25,118 nucleotides of DNA, from the NCBI GenBank assembly GCA_005880175.1, contig VBJR01000226.1:15404-40521 (forward strand), given 5' to 3'. The first letter of the stretch is position 1. Every line of letters begins with the position of its first letter. The notes beneath the pieces are model-generated. The model did no database searches and had not been told where the DNA came from. It saw only the letters and a list, made by a program, of their open reading frames with translations. The stretch is from Chloroflexota bacterium (GTDB taxonomy: Bacteria > Chloroflexota > Dormibacteria > Dormibacterales > Dormibacteraceae). Positions 22,272-25,118 of the stretch are shown here, one piece after another. The translations under genes and the position numbers were made by a program.

Positions 22272-24503
22272 ATGCTTGCCAGATACGGACGCTTTGTCCA
22301 TAGCCACCGCTGGGCTGTGCTGCTGGCGTCGGCGGGGCTTCTCGCCCTGTCGATCGCGGGGGTGGTGCTCGGCGCCAGCCCTCACTCCAACGGAGGACTG
22401 TCGACCACTGAGAGCGGCCGCGCCGACCAACTGATCGCTGCCCAGCTCCCGCACACCGACGGCTCGTCATTCGAGCTGCTCTATTCAGGCGGCACGCTGA
22501 GAGTGGCCGATCCGTCCTTCCGGTCCGCGATGGACGCGTCGCTGAGCCGGCTGCGGAAGGACCCGCGCGTCACCGCCGTCAGGACCCCGTACTCGGAGGC
22601 CCCGCCCGTCAACGCGGCGTTGCAGTCGAGGAACGGGCACCAGGCGCTAGCGGTGGTCGAGTTCACCGACAGCACGGGCACCGCGCCGTCGTACTACCCC
22701 GCCCTGCGGGCGGAGGTCGGCCCGACCGCGCCGCTGACCATCTCCGCGACCGGCGACGGGCCGATCAACCAGGCGTTCAACGACCAGCTCAACAGTGACC
22801 TCTCGACCGCCGGCCAGGCATCGCTGCCGATCACGGCGATCCTGCTACTGCTCGTGTTCGGCACCGTCGTGGCGGCGCTCCTCTCTCTCGGAGTCGGGGC
22901 GATCTCCGTGGTCGGCGGGCTCGGCGCGGTCTTCGTCCTGGCTCGCTTCACCGACATGTCTCAGTACGCGACGGAGCTCGTCGCTCTGATCGGGCTTGGC
23001 GTCGGGATCGACTACTCGCTCTTCATCCTCAGCCGCTTCCGCGAACAGCTGCGCCGCGGTTCCGCTCCGCCGGACGCGCTGGCGGTGGCGATGTCCACGG
23101 CGGGACGGTCGGTGATCTTCTCAGGTCTGACCGTCGCCATCGGCCTCGCCGGCCTGCTGTTCTATCAGGGCTCGTTCCTGGCCTCACTGGGCGTTGCCGG
23201 TACCTTCGCGGTGGTCTCCGCCGTGCTCTTCGCCTTCACGCTCCTGCCGGCGCTGCTGGCCATCCTGGGCCACCGCGTCAACAGGCTCAGGTTGCCGATC
23301 ATCGGACGTCAATCCGACAGGGGCGGCCTCTGGCGTGCCCTCGCCACCCAGGTGATGCGCCGCCCGCTGGTCGCGATGATCCCCGCGGTGGCCGTGCTCG
23401 CCGTGATCGCGGCGCCGGTCATGCACATGCAGTTGGGCAGCGGCCAAGTCGAGCTGCTGCCCCCGGACCAGCCGGCGCGTCAGACGTTCGAGGCGATCGC
23501 GACGAACTTCCCGCATCAGGACCAGGAGAGCATGTCGGTCGTCCTCGAATATCCGACCGGCAGCCCCCTGGCCCCCCAGAGGGCCGCCTACGCGGCCGGC
23601 CTGGCGCGGAGCATCGCCGCGATGCCGGGCGTGCTCTCCGTCGACTATCCGGCGGACGCGTCCACCACGCCGCAGGCCAGGCAGGCGGCGATCGGGGCGC
23701 ACATCGTCGTGCTCCAGGTCCACAGCTCGTATCAGACCAGCAGCACCCAGGCCATCTCGCTGGTCAGGAGCATCCGCGCTCTGCCGTCGCCGCCGGACGG
23801 CCGCAGGCTGGTGACCGGGACGACCGCGTACGTCCAGGACGAGGTGGGCTGGATACTCGGGCACACGCTGCCCGCCGCCCTCTTCGTGATGGTGACCACA
23901 TACCTCGTGCTCCTGATGCTCACCGGCTCTGTGCTGCTCCCGCTCAAGGCCGTCCTCATGAACCTGGTCTCGGTGGCCGCGGCGTTCGGCGCGCTGACCT
24001 GGATCTTCCAGGACGGTCACCTGGCCCGTCTGCTGAACTTCACGCCGCAGACGCTCGACCCCAGCATCGCGGTCCTGATCTTCTGCATCCTGTTCGGGCT
24101 CTCGATGGACTACGAGGTCCTGATGCTGACGCGAATCCAGGAGGCATGGCGTCAGACCCGGGACACGCGCGAATCGGTGGCGATGGGCCTCGAGCGGAGC
24201 GGGCGGCTGATCACAGGCGCGGCGGCCATCATGGTCGGGGTCTTCCTGTGCTTCGGTCTCGGCGGGGTGGTGTTCATCAAGGCCTTCGGCATCGGTCTGG
24301 CGGTGGCCGTGGCCGTGGACGCGACCATCGTGCGAGGAGTCCTGGTGCCGTCGGTGATGCGCCTGCTCGGCAGGCTGAGCTGGTGGGCGCCGGCGCCCTT
24401 CGGGCGGCTCCACGCTCGTCTGGGATTCGGCCCGAGACTGGTGGAGACCCGGCCCAGCGCGACATTGCCGGCCGGGATAGTCCCCGGAGCGGATTCGCTG
24501 TGA
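22272..24503 (+). CDS. MMPL/RND-family membrane exporter
   Basis: 743 aa, intact. ATG 22272 has GGGAGGA eight bases upstream. The layout is the usual duplicated one: helix 1 (about 15-35), a first extracytoplasmic domain (40-180), a bundle of five helices, helix 7 (about 372-390), a second extracytoplasmic domain (395-540) and five more helices. The two transport signatures are present: GIDYSLFILSRFRE after helix 4 and GLSMDYEVLMLTRIQEAW in the second half, with Asp-Tyr pairs expected to carry protons. MMPL proteins export lipids, siderophores or drugs using the proton gradient. There is no adjacent lipid-synthesis gene to indicate the substrate. A sensor gene starts 13 bases downstream. Confidence 0.93.
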   Translation: MLARYGRFVHSHRWAVLLASAGLLALSIAGVVLGASPHSNGGLSTTESGRADQLIAAQLPHTDGSSFELLYSGGTLRVADPSFRSAMDASLSRLRKDPRVTAVRTPYSEAPPVNAALQSRNGHQALAVVEFTDSTGTAPSYYPALRAEVGPTAPLTISATGDGPINQAFNDQLNSDLSTAGQASLPITAILLLLVFGTVVAALLSLGVGAISVVGGLGAVFVLARFTDMSQYATELVALIGLGVGIDYSLFILSRFREQLRRGSAPPDALAVAMSTAGRSVIFSGLTVAIGLAGLLFYQGSFLASLGVAGTFAVVSAVLFAFTLLPALLAILGHRVNRLRLPIIGRQSDRGGLWRALATQVMRRPLVAMIPAVAVLAVIAAPVMHMQLGSGQVELLPPDQPARQTFEAIATNFPHQDQESMSVVLEYPTGSPLAPQRAAYAAGLARSIAAMPGVLSVDYPADASTTPQARQAAIGAHIVVLQVHSSYQTSSTQAISLVRSIRALPSPPDGRRLVTGTTAYVQDEVGWILGHTLPAALFVMVTTYLVLLMLTGSVLLPLKAVLMNLVSVAAAFGALTWIFQDGHLARLLNFTPQTLDPSIAVLIFCILFGLSMDYEVLMLTRIQEAWRQTRDTRESVAMGLERSGRLITGAAAIMVGVFLCFGLGGVVFIKAFGIGLAVAVAVDATIVRGVLVPSVMRLLGRLSWWAPAPFGRLHARLGFGPRLVETRPSATLPAGIVPGADSL

Positions 24504-24516
24504 GTAGGGTCAACGC

Positions 24517-25118
24517 ATGAACCAGACCAGCGGCGCCACCCTCGGGTGGCGCCGCTTCCTGCTCAGCGCCGTGGACGCGGCCAGCTGGCGCGGGCTCGGC
24601 TACCTCTCGCTCGGTCTGCTCACCGGCACGGTGGCGGTTGCGCTCTGGATCACCGCGGTCGCCGTCGGGCTGACCTTCGCGGTGCTCGTCGTCGGACTGC
24701 CGGTGGCGCTGGCCTGCTTCGCCACCATCCGGGCCGCGGCCGACATTGAGCGGTGGCGCGCCGCCATCGTGTTGGGCGAGCCCGTCGGCCGGCCCTACCG
24801 GCCGGTCTCCGGCGGCCTCCTCCGCCGGCTCCTCCAGCGCGTCTCCGACCCGGCGAGCTGGCTGGACCTGGTCTGGCTCGTGCTGCTGTTCCCGCTCGCG
24901 ATCACCATGGCGGTGGTGTCGTGGACCGTCTGGGCTGCTGGGCTCGGGCTCGTGCTCCTGCCCTTCTATTACGCCTTCCTGCCCGGTGGCGAGGCGGTCT
25001 TCCTCAACCTCGACAGCCAGCATCACCTCGTCGTCGACAGCTTCGTTCGCGCCCTCCCGTTCATGCCCCTGGGCATCGCTCTTTGTTGGGTGGCGGGGTG
25101 GACCACGCGCTGGATGGC
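24517..25118 (+). CDS. Membrane sensor domain protein (PF13796-like), N-terminal part, cut by window end
   Basis: The frame from ATG 24517 is open to the end of the window (200 residues). It contains two related units, each a SAVDAASWRGLGYLSLG- or RVSDPASWLDLVWLVLL-type segment followed by helix pairs (TGTVAVALWITAVAVGLTFA; ITMAVVSWTVWAAGLGLVLL). This internal duplication and the D-x-x-[ST]-W motifs are typical of the putative sensor domain found in front of actinobacterial histidine kinases. A kinase may follow beyond the window. The gene lies 13 bp after the MMPL stop and may be in one operon with it. A strong hairpin inside codons 5-13 makes the exact start uncertain; in-frame GTG codons lie downstream. 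Confidence 0.75.
   Translation, partial: MNQTSGATLGWRRFLLSAVDAASWRGLGYLSLGLLTGTVAVALWITAVAVGLTFAVLVVGLPVALACFATIRAAADIERWRAAIVLGEPVGRPYRPVSGGLLRRLLQRVSDPASWLDLVWLVLLFPLAITMAVVSWTVWAAGLGLVLLPFYYAFLPGGEAVFLNLDSQHHLVVDSFVRALPFMPLGIALCWVAGWTTRWM
24530..24555. terminator. Perfect 12-bp hairpin at the MMPL/sensor junction
   Basis: GCGGCGCCACCC (24530-24541) and GGGTGGCGCCGC (24544-24555) pair completely with a 2-base loop. It begins 27 bases after the MMPL stop and lies inside the first codons of the sensor frame. It could end MMPL transcripts, or hold back translation of the sensor. The two roles cannot be separated from sequence. Confidence 0.5.

Noticed and set aside
23184..24413. 409-codon minus-strand open frame opposite the MMPL gene
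   Set aside because: Composition of a GC shadow (His/Arg/Asp-rich); the MMPL protein is complete on the other strand.
1..25118. tRNA, rRNA, CRISPR arrays, prophage structural genes
   Set aside because: No cloverleaf, rRNA core or regular spacer-repeat pattern and no capsid, tail or integrase sequence was seen on either strand.

Overview
The window is very GC-rich. Its genes use GTG starts freely, overlap by 4 bp (GTGA/ATGA), and belong to families typical of actinomycetes: an ECF41 sigma factor with a C-terminal SnoaL-like domain, a transmembrane NACHT protein, a DUF4062 protein, an MMPL exporter and a PF13796-type sensor. I infer a filamentous or soil actinomycete chromosome; the genus cannot be read from this sequence. 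I see no rRNA, tRNA or CRISPR.

Left part (1-8200), accessory and defence-like. It opens inside an SMC-like ATPase overlapping a Toprim nuclease gene, which together look like the jetC-jetD end of a Wadjet anti-plasmid system; jetA and jetB would lie outside the window. Next comes a DUF234-type ATPase pseudogene that has lost its Walker A segment. On the minus strand a small membrane protein gene overlaps a 732-aa membrane NACHT NTPase gene. Remnants of an IS3-family orfA (two pieces in opposite orientation) and of an IS1380-family transposase close this part.

Middle (8200-12500). An ECF41 sigma factor is divergent from a probable target operon (NAD(P)-binding SDR plus DUF3224), which ends at a strong inverted-repeat terminator shared with a convergent hotdog thioesterase gene. 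A two-repeat HNH_repeat (homing-endonuclease-associated) protein follows; a decayed copy of it lies about 7.6 kb away.

Centre (12500-19420), regulatory. A minus-strand operon encodes an ECF sigma factor, a one-TM protein whose outside part is an ABC-type sugar-binding domain (a possible anti-sigma sensor), a stand-alone DUF4062 protein and a frameshifted HTH protein. The genes are 7 bp apart or overlap. Divergent from it is an operon for a polytopic membrane protein, a NarL-type histidine kinase (one-base frameshift) and a LuxR/NarL response regulator. A cluster of TTCCCG/CGGGAA half-sites lies between the two operons. The sigma / tethered-binding-protein / DUF4062 operon is the best candidate here for an undescribed system.

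Right part (19420-25118). It holds a TPR protein and a small unknown protein, a chimera in which the N-terminus of an XRE-STAND regulator runs into the C-terminal half of a GNAT acetyltransferase, an intact MMPL/RND exporter, and the start of a membrane sensor gene with a 12-bp perfect hairpin just inside its reading frame.

At least five single- or double-base frameshifts occur in otherwise family-like genes. Either the region is decaying or the assembly has indel errors; raw reads would decide.
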